DNA of 64,000 nucleotides from Combretum micranthum (taxonomy: Eukaryota; Streptophyta; Magnoliopsida; Myrtales; Combretaceae). The notes under the pieces are model-generated. The model worked only from the letters and a program-made list of their open reading frames with translations, did no database searches and was not told the origin of the DNA. The position numbers were made by a program, and so were the translations under genes. Where the stretch lies: contig JAMXBD010001380.1 of assembly GCA_024138025.1 (NCBI GenBank), positions 1 through 64,000 on the forward strand, written 5' to 3'. Within the stretch, counting starts at the first letter, position 1, and each line of letters starts with the position of its first letter. Shown piece by piece: positions 1 to 13,643 of this stretch.

Positions 1-1841
1 CCACTCAACTATCTGTAACTATAGTGATTTACAACAAACATTGATTTACATTCCTCTAAGACATTAATTCTTTTTTTTTTTTTTTGGTTTCCCTTTTGAC
101 GATAAAACTCCTAATTCCTTCTTTTAATAGAAATTCAATGAGTCCTTTGCTTTAAGATTTATCAATTGAATCCTGAAATCTATGATCCTCCCCGTTTAAG
201 AGGAGGTTAAAATGTGTTAAAATGCTTACTAATCATTTTCATGTAGAAATCTACATACCCATCATATGCGCAATTTCTTTTTATACATTTGTGTATGCAT
301 TATATACAAGATATAGATAAATCTAATTACTTGCGAACTATTTGATGTATGATCCTTCCCATTTAATAGGAGGTTAAAATGCTCGCTATCATTTTTATGT
401 AGAAATCTACATACCCATCATATGTGCAATTTTTTTTTTAATACATTTGTGTATGCACTACATACAAGGTATAGATAAATCTAATTACTTGCAAACTATT
501 TGATGTTAATTTGATATTCATTCAAGTTTGATTCGAACATAATTAAATCAAGTTTGAACTTGAGCTACTATGTAGTTATGAATGGAGCTTGGGCTTTATA
601 ATTTATGACTTGCTTAATTTACAAGTCTAATTGAACTTGAGTAAGTATATACAGACACACACACTAGCTAAATTCAAGTAGTGTTTAAAACTTAATATTG
701 TATCAATTAAAATAAAACAATATTTTAGATACAATAAGTTCAAATGAGTTTAATCAAAGCAAGTTTGAGCTTATAATACCACTTTGAGTCAAGTTCTAAC
801 TTAAAATTATACACTCGATTGAGTTCTAGTTGAGTTCTATCTTTGAAATTTTAAAACAAAATATAAACTCAAATTCAAAATTATATTATTTTGACTTAAC
901 TTGTTCACGGCCCTAACTACATCAATTAGAACCTATATTCTAAGAAATTCGATATGGTGATATGGGGCTTTTTCTCGACTTCCAGCTTCTTGAGACAATC
1001 CTTGGTTAGGTCATCTAAATGGAGGATAGCTGCTGGCGCTTTCTATGAGAGTGTGCAACTCTGATGAAAATGGGGTTTAAATGCCTATTTATGATAACAC
1101 CTAGAGAGCTAAATTATGAATTTGCTTTTGCTTCTAAAATGTTTCTCAATATATCATATAAAAATGTTCATTAAAAAGCTGTATCACGATAAATGTCAGT
1201 ATAGATAAATCCATTTCAAATGATTTATTCTCTTGTATAGATAAAGCATGAGCAATTCCTCATGTAAAATTTAGAATTTAAATATTTACAGACAGACAAA
1301 AATTTTTTGACAACAATATGATCAAAATAGAAAATATGCACTTGAGGGATTTAGCCCTTTTAACTCCCGGTCCACTTTATAAAAACAGTGAAAGAAAAAT
1401 CACCATAACAACAGTGGAAATGAGTAAAGCAAACATAAAAACAGTGGATAGAAGATCACTGCAGATGCCGGTGACGGTGAAGAGGCCAAATATGCAATGG
1501 TATAGCAATCAAACAAAAGTGTTATCTGAGTGCTGATGCATAATTTGGATGGGAAAAAAATTTTACTTACTATGAAAGTTCATAACCATCATTGTCTTTG
1601 ATTATATGTTACAATTACTTCATAGAACTAATCATCAGAATGGGGAAAAGGCAGTGCCTTCTATTTTACACAGTTAACCCAATGCAGGTTAACCAGCTAT
1701 GAACTATGGAGCCATCTTTAGATGGCTCTACCCTTCTTTATCTTCTATTGGCAGATTACAAGGGGTAATCCTAGACATGTCGGCAAATTATGGCTACCAA
1801 TCAAATATATTAGCGCAAGGGAATGACAATGGGTGATAAAA
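1..1841. other. AT-rich intergenic DNA, no gene recognised
   Basis: This stretch is AT-rich with long T runs. The only open frame of note (1318-1536, 72 codons) has no recognisable motif and no splice context. It lies downstream of the minus-strand CREST-type gene and probably holds its 3' UTR just below position 1842. The one structured feature is the tandem duplication listed separately. Positions 500-900 contain repeated short phrases around 'aagtttgag' that look like decayed repeat sequence. Confidence 0.5.
181..506. repeat. Tandem duplication, two units of about 165 bp
   Basis: Unit 1 (181-347) and unit 2 (348-506) both start tatgatcc and contain the same ordered landmarks: aggaggttaaaatg, gtagaaatctacataccc, catttgtgtatgca and atagataaatctaattac, ending at tatttgatgt. 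They differ by scattered substitutions and a longer T run in unit 2. Each unit contains the short palindrome gtagaaatctac. No coding potential is seen. The origin (unequal crossing-over or replication slippage) is inference. Confidence 0.9.
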
Positions 1842-4800
1842 TTATTCTAGCAGCTTATTACAGGTTCCAACACCTACAGCTGCAGCAAGGTGCCAAGCAG
1901 CATGAAGATATGGAGTCTCAGGAAATACGTCATCAGCTATGAAAAGGGCACCTCCCACCAGTGATGACATCTTATGAACTGTATGAGCCATTCTGAGATC
2001 TGGATCTCCCAGAGCTCTTTTGGCAAATGCCACCTGCAATCTCAATAATACGAGATTTTAGTCACAGTATCATTAGCTGAGATGACATCAGATGCAAGAA
2101 CAATCCTATTACCTCCATCATTCCAGTGTGAACAGCAGAGACCATTAGTGGCTGAATGGGCAGAAAAACAGCAGATGCAGCCATCAACAACTTAGGATTC
2201 TCGGTTCTCAGGGCATTGGAAAGGCACTGAAAAAGAATACATTGGATGAACTCAATACATGTAATACAAGGACTGGAATTAACTAAGACTAAATGAAAAT
2301 ACTTGTCAACATTTGCATGAATGGGAAAAAGTGGAATCATAATCACAAGAGTGAACTATTTTCCAGTCTACTTTCATCAGAAGCCTGTTGTGATTTTTCT
2401 CAGAGCTCAGCTATAACAGAAATTTCCACTACTAATATTAATTCTTTTCTAAATTTCTAAAACCTAACATCAACATAAAGCCTAGTTATTGACTTACTAA
2501 CAAATTGAATGTCAACACAGCTGACCAGGTATAATCAAGACCTGTGTGATGAGCATGTTGACTTCTTAAACCCTTTGGACAGCTGCATATGGTAGTCACT
2601 AGTCGCCTGATTCACACCAAAGTTTTATATGGATTCCCCTTTCACACCAAGATCTATGAGGAAATAACTGATTAGCTAGATCATTTCTTGGGCAATTAGA
2701 GCTTACAAAATTCACCATGTTTGCTTGATTACCCTAGAACTTCAAATCTCCAAAATACAATTATACCTCCCCCAAGTATGTTTGCAATCAGACATGTAAC
2801 TTCCAGAAAGTGATTTTACTTCACCAAAAGCTATTTATACTAGACCTCATAGGACTTTTCATGAGCGTTCTTCAAACATAATGACTATGCCATCCCTTCA
2901 ACTTACGCTAGACAAAAGGAGCCACTAGTGAACGAGTGTTAGCAGTAAAATCACCAACATATTGACTTCTAGCTTGCTTGGAATGGAAAATAAAAGTCAG
3001 ATAACTAGAAAACGTTGTTGTCCATTTTTGCTAAGGAACAAAAACGGAACAAATTGATTGGTCATAATAATCATTGATATTGATGACTGAAATCTAATTT
3101 CTATCTTGCTAGTTCACCACAAATATGTCCAACGAGTCCCACAACCTTGAGAAAAGGAAAATTGTTTCTGGGGATCCTCAGCACTCTCCTAACCTTAAAT
3201 AATTTCTTATCTGCTAGCAAATCACAAGAAAACAAGGGTACACTTTCCTATGGAGTTGAAAAAAATTGAAAGGTTTTCCCTAGTTCCACATTGCCTTCAA
3301 GAATAAAATTTCAACTGATGAGGATGGAAGTGTTGGGTAGCTACTGCGGATTAAGGCCAATTTTGCCCATGTAAAAGAGATTTTAGAAATTAGGGATGAA
3401 ATGGAAATTGGATAATATCAATAATTACGAGATAATTGAACTAGTTCAACAAACTCGAATCAAAGTTGTATATATTTTGGTTCATAGGTTAAAGTTCTAT
3501 ACCGCTAGTGAGATTATAATGCATCACCGCAAGAAAACGAATCTTTATGATCAAAGAATTATAAAGGCTCATCGCCATTCTCCAGTTACATCTCAAAGTT
3601 CTACTAAACTAGTTAGCAAAGAGTGAGCCAAGGAATAAGCTTGAATTATTGCATTGCATGCAAAAAAAATAAATAAACAACACATTTCTATACTAACTTT
3701 ATTTATTATAGATAAGTTCTATAAAGGACTGATCCCCCGAAGAATCAGAAGTTGTTTCCTTCTTTAGATTCTGATATATTCTTTTCTTGATTGTCATTAA
3801 CAAAATCTCCATCTTGCTGCCAAAAAATGGAAAAAAAAAAACACATATAACTTTGAAAACAATCTATCAATCTATGCAAGAATATCACAACAAGGCTACA
3901 ATATAATTGCCAGTGAGAAGCAGCATTAAAGAACCACAGCATTGAATGGCTGTGTGCTACATACCACGGTTGTGGTTGCTATCATTGTATAGTCAACCCA
4001 TCTAAGGAACCTTCTCAATTTTCCTTTTGAAGAATGGTATAGAGATGATGCAACTCCAACTCCTATGAGTGAGTTAGCATACAACTTTGTGTTGAAATTT
4101 CTTCTGTAAAGATAGTTAAGGCAGAGTTAGAATGGAACCACTAATATTGCCAAGGTTCAACTATGAACAGTGCAAAAATTGTGGGAAAAAATCACCTTGG
4201 AGCCTGCAATCCAAGAGCAATAAAAGGAAGGGATGTCATCACATTTGCAAATCTCTCAGCAATACTCCGATCACCTAACAAATTAATAAACAATAAAATA
4301 TCATTGCATATGCTAATTATTACTAAAATTAAGATATAAAATTCATGGTATGTTATTCATATGACAAGTATGTATGTTTTAGTTCAATTTTCCTCAAGTA
4401 AATTACAGGGACAACCATAGTGGTGTAATCTAACGGGTATTTGCAATTCTAAAGGAAGCTTCCCATGTACAATAAGTGTAAGATATCCTGCTCATGTCTT
4501 CTTTTATTATGCAAACTGCAAGCACTAATAGCTTACAAAAAACTAGAACTCAAGGAAGTACTTCACTTTCCACCACTGCAGCACTATATTAACCTGGGTG
4601 TCAAGGAAATTTTACTATTTATCTTATAAGCTCATAAAAGTTTCATCTTCATCTCGTGATGAGTAAATTATAAGGGAAATCTGTTAAACAGGTAGAAAAG
4701 GAAAAGAAGTTCATAGCCCTTTTTTTTTTATTGAGGTTCCCCCATTCACCACTTTCCCCACCAGAACCTTGGAGCAACTACCAAAGCCAAGCAAGGTCTA

Positions 4801-7125
4801 CAAGCTTCAGCATTTTATTGCAAGTTTAGCCCTCGCCTTAGTCACTCAGAGCTCCATAGATAGAACAGTTATTGGACTTGATCTCAGTTTTTCTTAGATC
4901 CTAAGCTAGAGATTCTCAAAATTTATAGTATTCCGGGGTGGATAGGAACAGAGATTAGACCCATTATAAAATTATGAAATAGACTTTTCCGTATTACACT
5001 CAATATCAATACTACAATCAAATCCATTAGACCATTACAAGGACATGCAATTAAACAGAAGAGAGTTAAATTTTTAGCAGTACCGTGGAGACAACAATGA
5101 ATAGGCCTCAAACATGCTGGTCTTTGCTGCCATACTCGTCTGCACAGCAAAACAGTAACAACACAAGATCTTTTTTAAATACAAAGGGTGAAGTGCCGAA
5201 AAGAAACAATAACGAGGTTTGGAAAAATGGATAGAATGTATTCATCATTCCACGCAATTATGATTGCAAGTTATGCAAACTTACTGCATCAATAACTGAT
5301 GGTTAAGTCTGGTTTGTGAACTTTTGCAGGTTGGATGAGGAAATTCTCCATGTTGATTAATGTCCTCCAATGCAAATGGAGAATGAGGTACAACATGCAC
5401 CCCATGCACACCCTCTAATGCCTTAGTGGATGCCAATGCACTTGGAGGAGACATATGATATTCAGCAGCAACTTAGACCAAATTATTTGCCAGCAATCAG
5501 CTGGCACCAGTAAGAAAATGTGTCCAACTTCTTGACAACTGCACTGGCAAATACATATAAATCAAATCCCCAATCGCTTTCCAAAATCCCAAATAATCCA
5601 TTAACATACTATCAGAAAATTTATAGGCCAATATCGAATCAAGAAGAGGGATAAAATTAGATCTAATCCGACCTCATGACCTTCTATTGTTACCCTAATA
5701 AATTTATATATGCATAGCCAATTAACTTAAAAGTTTAAGCTTAATCATAAGATGTGATTTTTCATTTATTATCTAAAAAGAACATCATTATTATGGATAT
5801 ATTACAAGTCCAAGCTACTTTATCATGGCTAGTTATAAACAAAATGCCTTTGTAGTGGGATGAAATACATGTCTACCATTATTTAAAAAAACAATACACA
5901 AATAGAAATTGAATAAAAATAAATACTAAATTAGTATCGCTATGCCGTATTTTGAAGTGGAGATACCATAATTTCTACTTGTATTGCATATACAAGCAGC
6001 GATACAGTGACCTACCCACTAAAAAGTTTTAGGAGCTAGTGTATGACATATTAAGTGTGCGATACAGGTCGGCTATATATTGCACGTTCAACGAGTGATA
6101 CATAACATGTATCGCTCCATCATTGAAAGTACGATACGGGTCTAAAGTGTATTCAACTCTCAACATGAGATATACGTGCAATTTTTCAAAAAAAAATTGT
6201 ATCACACGTCCAAGGTGATCCAGCACACAATCACTATAATTTATTTTTTCATTTAGTTTAGTAAATTATGTTTTTAAGTATATTATACATGTAATATTCT
6301 CTGTGTCGTGACTATGAATGTTATGGCCTCCACATCTTGCAGGTCATGAAAAATCTCCACAATTATTTTAAAGTGGTTTCAAAGCTTGGAACCACCTTAT
6401 TTAGTCATTTAGATACTTTTAGGATCAAGTTTAGCAGTTGTTGCATCGTGGAGAAACCCCTAAATGGTTAAAACAAGTCTTGAGTAACATATATTTCAAT
6501 ATCATATGAAGAAAACGTACACGTAAGTGGAGTTTTCTTTTCTCGAATTATCATTCATGCTTCATCGAACCCACTCATGGACATCAATATGAAAAATCAA
6601 AGCTCATGGATATTAAACTGCAAAAGGGACTCAAACTGTTCCAAAAATGAATAAAAAGATTAAACCACAAGCAAGCGATCACTAACATTGATATGTTATC
6701 CAAGCACATATTTATTACAGCCCAAGAAGTTCAATCTCCCTCCATATTATGCCGCATCTCCATAACCTGATTTCCTTTGAGGGATGCTTATACCCATACA
6801 GAAATTGTTACAATTTGATAATTTCATATGAAAGAGCAACCTAAGACCTGTCGTAGCGACTCGTTTTAACGACGAGGTCACAACAATTTTGAATCTTACA
6901 TCAAATTACACGAAGAGAATGCATAATCAAACTGTTTAATGACGATCATCCAATCACTACAACAACAACAGCAACTACTACTACTGAATTTTTTTGAAAT
7001 TATACATATGAAAGCCAGCGCGCTTTAGACATGTGTATGCACCAAGAACAAAAACAATCACATGCATCATCCACCTTCAATTAATACTACCATTACGTTC
7101 TCAATTAAGAAAAAAATATTCATTC

Positions 7126-7159
<34 letters not shown>

Positions 7160-7162
7160 ACC
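1842..7162 (-). CDS. CREST-superfamily-like polytopic membrane protein, multi-exon
   Basis: Coding exons read from GT/AG sites (minus strand) are 5139-5084, 4274-4196, 4103-3965, 2226-2113 and 2033-1842. Phases agree throughout and give about 190 residues ending in GTCNKLLE-stop. A 5' exon ends at 7162 with a GT donor just after it. The protein has several hydrophobic segments and the residues that define CREST membrane hydrolases (alkaline ceramidases, PAQR receptors, Per1, TMEM8): S-x3-H in ASSLYH (exon 4103-3965), an Asp in RWVDYT (same exon), and H-x3-H in HAAWH (last exon). A metal-dependent membrane hydrolase role is inferred; the substrate is unknown. No in-frame ATG is visible between the exon-1 stop near 7240 and WQQRP in exon 5139-5084, so the start may sit in an unseen small exon of the 2-kb first intron, or at a downstream ATG (MTSLPF). 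The 2227-3964 intron is 1.7 kb. Confidence 0.75.
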
Positions 7163-7370
7163 TGAGAGGAGTGACGAAGAAATCTTTTTTGATTTCGAAT
7201 GAAGAGAAACCAGGGTTTAAATAGAAAGAGATGGAGTTTATAATGAGTTAGTATTAGAAGAAGAGTAAAAGCAGCAAAATGGAGCGAGGGAAAGAGAGAG
7301 AAAGAGAAGATGCGAATTTGGAGAGACGAATCTTCTGGGGAATGGTGTCTGCCTACAAGCATATTCTTTC
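7162..7370 (-). promoter_or_regulatory. 5' exon and core promoter of the CREST-like gene
   Basis: On the minus strand there is a TATA-like ttataaac at about 7230-7237 and another at tatttaaa (about 7214-7221). A CT-rich tract, (GA)n on the plus strand at 7135-7159, begins the intron right after the CAG/GTTCTC donor at 7162/7161. The transcription start is therefore inferred to lie around 7180-7210, but the CT-rich sequence up to 7370 would also be compatible with a start further upstream. Confidence 0.4.
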
Positions 7371-9804
7371 TCCTTTTTTTTTTTCAATATATATTTTTAA
7401 AATTGGAGAAAGTCTGTGCGATCGGCCATAGGTCGCCGTATTGGACTTGCCTTTTGGTTTTTCATTTTTTTTTTTTTTTTTTCTAACTCTAACATGACCA
7501 GAGTGACAGAGTCCAACACACCCATGTGAACTGTTAACGTTAGCCAATGGTTGATTTCCTCGTAAGTCTCTGTTTTGTTTTATGTAGTAGATCCGGACAA
7601 GGTCATGCAACGTTTTCGTGTTTCTTGCATAGAGTAAAAAGGCATTGCCAATATTACATGATTCGCAGTCAAAAGAAAGAAAAAAAAAAAAACGGTGATT
7701 CGTTATAAAATATCTGACCCATTCGGTTTAGGCATTTTCTCAAATATTATAAAGTTAAGAGTCAGGATGTGGATCCAATATAAAACTTTCGATGTATAAA
7801 TCTTCACAAGATTAACTCGTTCTTTTATTATGAAATATTTACTTCAACTATTTTCGTACAATTTTTTTTTTTTTTGGATATGAAAAAATTCCGTGAGATT
7901 CAACTTTATTTAGATATTATTTATGATATATCTAGTTGTATTATTGTAAGAGTATCAATAATATTAATATAAAAGAAAAAAAATAGAAGAAAAGGTTGTA
8001 AATATTGTTTAGCGCATCTTTGTTAGAGTATGTTTAGGATTGGACTTGAACATAATAAAAATATCCTACAAGGTTTAGGATCTAGGATCTAGGATCGACT
8101 TTGATAAAGTCTATAGGAAATTTAATGAATTTAAGTTTATATAATATTAAACTCACCTTAATTCCATCCTTAAACTAGATTCTATGTGGATCGTCTGTTT
8201 TTTATAGCTATCTTTATTGATATTTGTATTATATTTGTTTCATATCAGTATCTAATCAATTTGATTGGTTTATGAGTAAAAGTATATGTTTTTAATATGT
8301 ATATATATTTTTGACAAATAATCTGTTTGAAAACGATAAAAATATGAACCCAAAACAATAAAAAAATGACGAAATAAACAAACCTCTGTTTTTTATTTAT
8401 ATTTAATCTGTAAATGTATTTTATTTGTATCTAATTTATAAGATTTTTTACGAATAAAAATATTTTTTTCATTTATATCTATTTTTAATAAATAATTTAA
8501 TCGAAATAGATATCAAACCAATCAATGAAATACACTTCATAAGCTATGTTTCCGGATGTGATATATGCTGTCGGCTCGATTATACATAGGTAGTATCGCC
8601 AAGGCATGCATAGTGGGACGGGACGAGTTGACTATGCAAATCAACAATGTTTTTTTGATGAATCCATAATATGTGGCCTGAATTATTCTATAAAATTATC
8701 CTCTCTTTTTGGTCGGTTTCATTGCTTTATACATGCTAAACGAGTCTTGTATCAAAAGTTTGAAATTTTTTGGCCGAAATGATTAGCCCATTGAGTTAGT
8801 GGTAAAGCTTATTAATAAGACTATCTTTAGTGGGACTGCTTAGCACATAGGTCAAGTAATTTTATTTAACAAATATAGTAAAGTTTTTAATATAAGAATT
8901 AATGTCAAAGTCATTTAATTAAGCAACTAAAAAAATGAGTTTCTTAACTCACTTAAAGTAAAAAAAATATTTAAAAAATGCTAAGTAACTCTCTTGAAAT
9001 AATTCATGAATAAAGTGTAGAGTTACTTAATAATAAAAATTAATTAAATTATTGATGTGACACTTTAAACAATTCTAAGAGGATCTCATCGTTAAAATTG
9101 CTCGTTACTTTGAATTTAAAACCTGATTTTTAGAAAGGGTAAAAAAAGGAAAGAAAAGGAAGAGAGAGACTAAATATATGGCACGATGCTGTCTTCTCAT
9201 GGAGGAAGAAATTATTAATCATTCCTGTTCTAACGTGCGCGTAGCATATTAATGAGTAATGGCCACAGATAAGAAGGAACCAATCAAATTATAATTATTA
9301 TTTTTTTCAATAATCACACTTGAGAGATATGGATAATAACACTAGACTATAAGATTATTGCTTTATTAGCTCAATGGTTTATTCCGAAATTATAATGTGT
9401 ATTGTTTTCTTTAGAAAAATAAAATATTGAAATTACATATTAAAGTATAAAAGTTTTTTCTTTATACAGCTATAATAATTAATCATAAATTTATGACTTC
9501 CTTTTTTTTTTCTTTTAGTGTAAATAAAAACTTTTTATGAATATATTTTTATTTTCTTTTAGTTAAAATTTTCATCTTCTATTCTAAATTAAGTTGAAAT
9601 ACTTGGAATAATGTCTTATCAAATGTTTATTGGTAAATTATAGAATTTAATACATATTTTTTTTACATAAAGTAAAGTCCATTAAATGCTAGAATATATT
9701 TCTTCTCCAGCTTATAACTTTGAATTTGGATTTTGCCAATATTTCTAAATTTTGTATAGTTTTCCTTTCAATTATTTCACTTCTTATTTTGGTAGTTTTT
9801 TTTA

Positions 9805-9971
9805 GGGTAATTGTCACATTTACTACTTGAATGTTGTCAAGTTTTTTTTAATTAGTTGTCTAACTTTTCCTGTGTTTATAATGTTAGAAAAATTTGTAGA
9901 TAATAAATTAATATTTTAAAACTTGAGATAGTTAATTGCATAATCTAGTAAAGTTTATATAACATTTACCC
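9805..9971. mobile_element. Short MITE-like element with GGGTAA termini
   Basis: The left end gggtaattgtcacattt and the reverse complement of the right end, gggtaaatgttatat, share an imperfect terminal inverted repeat. The interior is AT-rich and non-coding. The termini resemble those of the element at 11726-12072, so they may be one family. No convincing flanking target duplication is seen. Confidence 0.4.
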
Positions 9972-10879
9972 ATTGTTCCATGGTATGAGCTTGTAGTAAA
10001 ACCGGTTTATGGTTTAAAAAAATATTCAAAAAGAAGCAAACTATTTGGTTGATGGTACTAAAAAATTAAATATAATTTATGGTTGGGTTCAGCCCAAAAC
10101 TAATATATAAACAAATTTGTGCATTGCATTATTAACCAAAATGAATTGCAAATTAGATTGAATGATTCCAAGGGAAAAAAAAAACTTGGTTCTTTCATGA
10201 TGCTATCTAGTTTGATAAATTGAATTTAAGAAAATAGCTTCAAACTAGATAAATCATGTTGCCAAAAATAATAAAAACAAAAAGAAAAAGACAAAATATC
10301 TATCATATTTTATACTTTAAGTTTAACTATTTAAAGTTTTTTTTCCTTTAACTATTTAAGGTTTAAAAGTATTAATTTATCTAAAAAAAACCATAAAAAC
10401 CTAGCTCCTGCAACTCAAAGGACAACTCTTTTATGATAGTGTAAAAGATTTTGTTTGTTCTAGACATCAGACCCGGCCTGGATCGGCCTAGCAAGGCTAT
10501 TTAGACCTACCTTGAGGACCCATCGTGGACGGTAGGTCCTTAACGATCCTAATAACTTTTTTTAAAAATATATCTGGTTTAAATTTGCACGTACATGGGA
10601 AATTGAAAGGTCTAGTTTGACCAATCTCCACCGTCGGTCAAATGATGTCTGAAAAGTTGATGCCTTAATTTTAAATTTTTTATAGGACTTTTCACCTTCT
10701 TCAGTAATAGTTGAGTAATTGATTCTCGAATTTAATAAGGACCATCAAACACTCATATTCCCAAGTGATGTCTTGCTCACCTTTCCTATTAATAAAAATC
10801 TGTTTATAATACAACTCAATCTCAAATAAAACGATATGCCAACAGTTATTTAATTATTCAAAAAACAAAAGAAAATTAA

Positions 10880-11120
10880 AGAGGCCGACATTATGAATGG
10901 GAAGAGCAAGAGGCCATGGGTTGATAATCATCATTGCTTTTTTTTTTTATTATTATTATCAAACTTTTCACTTAAAAAATCAAAAAAATATCACTAAATT
11001 ATAATACTATAGATCATCGCCCCCTCTTTTTTTCTCATCTTTTTACTTCCTTATAATCTGTGAAGAAGAGGGTCGTGACTATGCATGGGAAGATCAAGAG
11101 GCTGTGGGTTCGATCCCACG
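10880..11120 (+). repeat. Two diverged tRNA-like repeats with T-arm (B-box) sequence
   Basis: The phrase 'atgggaaga(g/t)caagaggc..tgggtt' occurs at about 10897-10923 and again at about 11078-11107. The second copy continues into ggttcgatcc (11107-11116), a B-box/T-arm consensus, flanked by the pairing bases tggg/ccca. No complete cloverleaf or acceptor stem is visible. A decayed SINE or tRNA fragment is the best reading. Confidence 0.35.
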
Positions 11121-11725
11121 CAATTATTGAAAAATTATGCAGCTGGAATTATATTGTATTTGGTTTCTTTTTTTCTTTTTTTATTTTTTTCGTTTGTCAA
11201 ACTCTCAAATTTTAATTGAAATGAAAAAAAGAAAAAATACTGAATCCTAACCGTTGGACCTGTTCTATGAATTGGTAAATTCATGGGTCTAAACCCACCC
11301 ACCTATACCCGGATGGTTACTAATCCTTAAAACATGGACCTTGACTCCACGGGTCAGGTCTCGATCTGGAGCAGACCCTGCACCCACAGGATGTCTAGTT
11401 TGTTGGAACTAAAATAAAATAAAACGAGCCATTTGAACCCATGATGCTATAGTTCTCCTGTTTATCCAACTTCATGAGGTGCTAAATGGAAATCGGGTAG
11501 AAAGTTAGATTCAAAGATTGACACATTCCACTGGAGATATCATCCCATGATAGGATTTTCTGCGTTTCCTTTTTTTTTTTTTTTTCCCCAAACCGAAATA
11601 AAAGGGTGGAGATTTGAATAAATTTTTTTAACACACCAAAATCTAGATTATCTTAATTAGTTGTAATGTATAGATCTTAAAACTAATTGATGTGTTTCAG
11701 TTTATATTTTTTACTAATATAAAAA

Positions 11726-12072
11726 GGGTCAATGCCAAATTTGATATTTAAACTTTGTACAAAAATTTAATTTAATACTTGAATTTTGAAGTGTTCAATT
11801 TAAGACCCAATTAAACTTATTTTAGAATTTTTAACTATTTTCTTAACATTATTTTTCCTGTTTGTTGATATGAAACATATAATTTATTTATTTTTTACTA
11901 CTACTCTTAATACTGTTTAACACCAGTAAGTTGTTTTTTCCAAGTCAAGAAACTTGTAAAATGGTAAAAATAGTTACAAAAGTAGAATTGAGTATTAAAT
12001 TGTTAATTTCAAAATTCAGGTATCAAATTGAATTTTTGTACAAAGTTTGGATATCAAATTTGACATTATCCC
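11726..12072. mobile_element. 347-bp MITE with long inverted termini and target duplication
   Basis: The left terminus, starting gggtcaatgccaaatttg, and the reverse complement of the right terminus, gggataatgtcaaatttg, pair for about 65 bp, including a shared aaactttgtacaaaaa. An exact 8-bp direct repeat, tataaaaa, flanks it at 11718-11725 and 12073-12080. There is no coding capacity. The long termini and 8-9-bp duplication suggest a non-autonomous Mutator- or hAT-type DNA element. Superfamily assignment is inference. Confidence 0.8.
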
Positions 12073-13118
12073 TATAAAAAAATACTTTTCATATTTAAAT
12101 TTATTCAATTCATACTTCTAAACTATAACTATCAAAGATATATATAAATAATCTAACATTTTTTCAACAAAAAATAATAAGTTTACTAATTTTTTCACTA
12201 ATTTTTTTCCAATTTTTTATGATAGTAATTGATTATATGTACTAGATAGCATTCATAACTCATAAGTGAAACTATCACATATCTAATAACAAAAATTTTC
12301 AAGCAAATAGTCATAATCTCACAATTAAATACCATATATATTTTTTAATATATAAACACTAAGTTTTACCCATTTTTTTAATATGGATGCAGAAGTTACC
12401 ACCACTGATGTTGGTAACAGCAATGTTAAAATTGGCAATATTAAAATTTTTTATTAATAAATAGCACATTGTGTATTCTTTCCCTTATAATTTTTGTTTT
12501 TATTTCATAATTTGTTTCTATGACTCTAGTATAAATATCATTATTATTGTGTTGTCTTTTTATTATCTTTTTTTTTTTCATTTTACCTTTTTCACAATTA
12601 TTTTTGTATTATTTCACATAAGAAACAAAATAAACAATATATACCACATAAGAAATATAGTACGTATAATATATAATATAGGTAAAGAAGAGGATATTTG
12701 GACCACCTGGGCTCAACATTTTTATCCTCCGTCCATCCTTTCTTAAACTTTTTTTCCCCATTTTTAAGATAAATGACTTGAAATTTGCCAAATTTTATAA
12801 TTAAGTACCTTATTTCAGTATAATAAATACACTTGAAAAGTTTACACTTACTGACTTGATACTTTTAATATTTAAGTAGTTAATTGTATAAAATAGTAAA
12901 ATTTAGATACCAAATATAACATTTATAGAAAAAAAATTATTTAAATCGTATAAGATGTCTTCGTTTACTTGTTCTATGATTGTAATAAGATTAAGACTAA
13001 TATGAAACTTCAAATCATGAACAGATATCAAAACCTCTTTATGTATCGAGAAGTTGAGTAGAAATATTATCTCATGAGGTATACGACAACTGTGTGTTGC
13101 CTGTTAAGATAAAAAACT

Positions 13119-13516
13119 TAGCGCCTGTTCAATTTACTATATGGAATAAGGGAGGAATGGAATTCCAATTCAAAAGGAATGTAATAGAGTTGTAATAGCT
13201 ATTACAATGTTCACTTGATGTAAAAAGTAAAACAAATAACTATTAGAGTAAAAGGTAAAATATCTATAATATCCTTGTATTTATTACAAAGAGAGAATAG
13301 CTGTATAGGTGTTATTTTCAAGATAGGAGTATTTATGACAAAGTTGAAAAATAAACCATTAAATGGCAATTCATGGATTAGAGATATGAATTGCTATTCA
13401 TAATAGTAATTCATTATGAATTGCCATTCCTTTCAAGTGAACATTGTAATATCAGTTTTACGTCAAAGGAGAAAGGAATGAATAATTATTCATGTCAAGT
13501 GAACGGACTGTTAAAC
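13119..13516. mobile_element. hAT-like MITE candidate
   Basis: The left end reads gcgcctgttcaattt and the reverse complement of the right end reads acagtccgttcacttgac. The interior holds repeated mirror phrases (tgaattgccattc and relatives) on both strands and is AT-rich and non-coding. The 'gttcactt' inner terminus recurs in the elements near 45.5 and 46.8 kb. A clean 8-bp target duplication could not be found. Confidence 0.45.
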
Positions 13517-13554
13517 CGAAATACTACATAAGCTAGGTTAGTAATTATGTGTTA

Positions 13555-13643
13555 TTTGTCAATGGCCTTGTAACCTAGCCTCTCGTGTGAGAGGTCCAAG
13601 GTTCGAATCCCCTCTCCCCCATTGTAATTGGTGAAAAAAAAAA
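13555..13643 (+). repeat. SINE-like tRNA-related fragment with A tail
   Basis: ggttcgaatc (13600-13609) is a Pol III B-box, preceded by cctctcgtgtgagaggtcc and followed by attgtaattg and an A tract at about 13633-13643. The order B box, short body, A tail suits a truncated plant SINE. An upstream A box is not convincing. Confidence 0.4.

Noticed and set aside
11086..11131. Possible tRNA gene (ggttcgatcccacgc T-arm)
   Set aside because: Only a T-arm is convincing; no matching acceptor stem, D-arm or anticodon arm at proper spacing, so it was kept only as a tRNA-like repeat.
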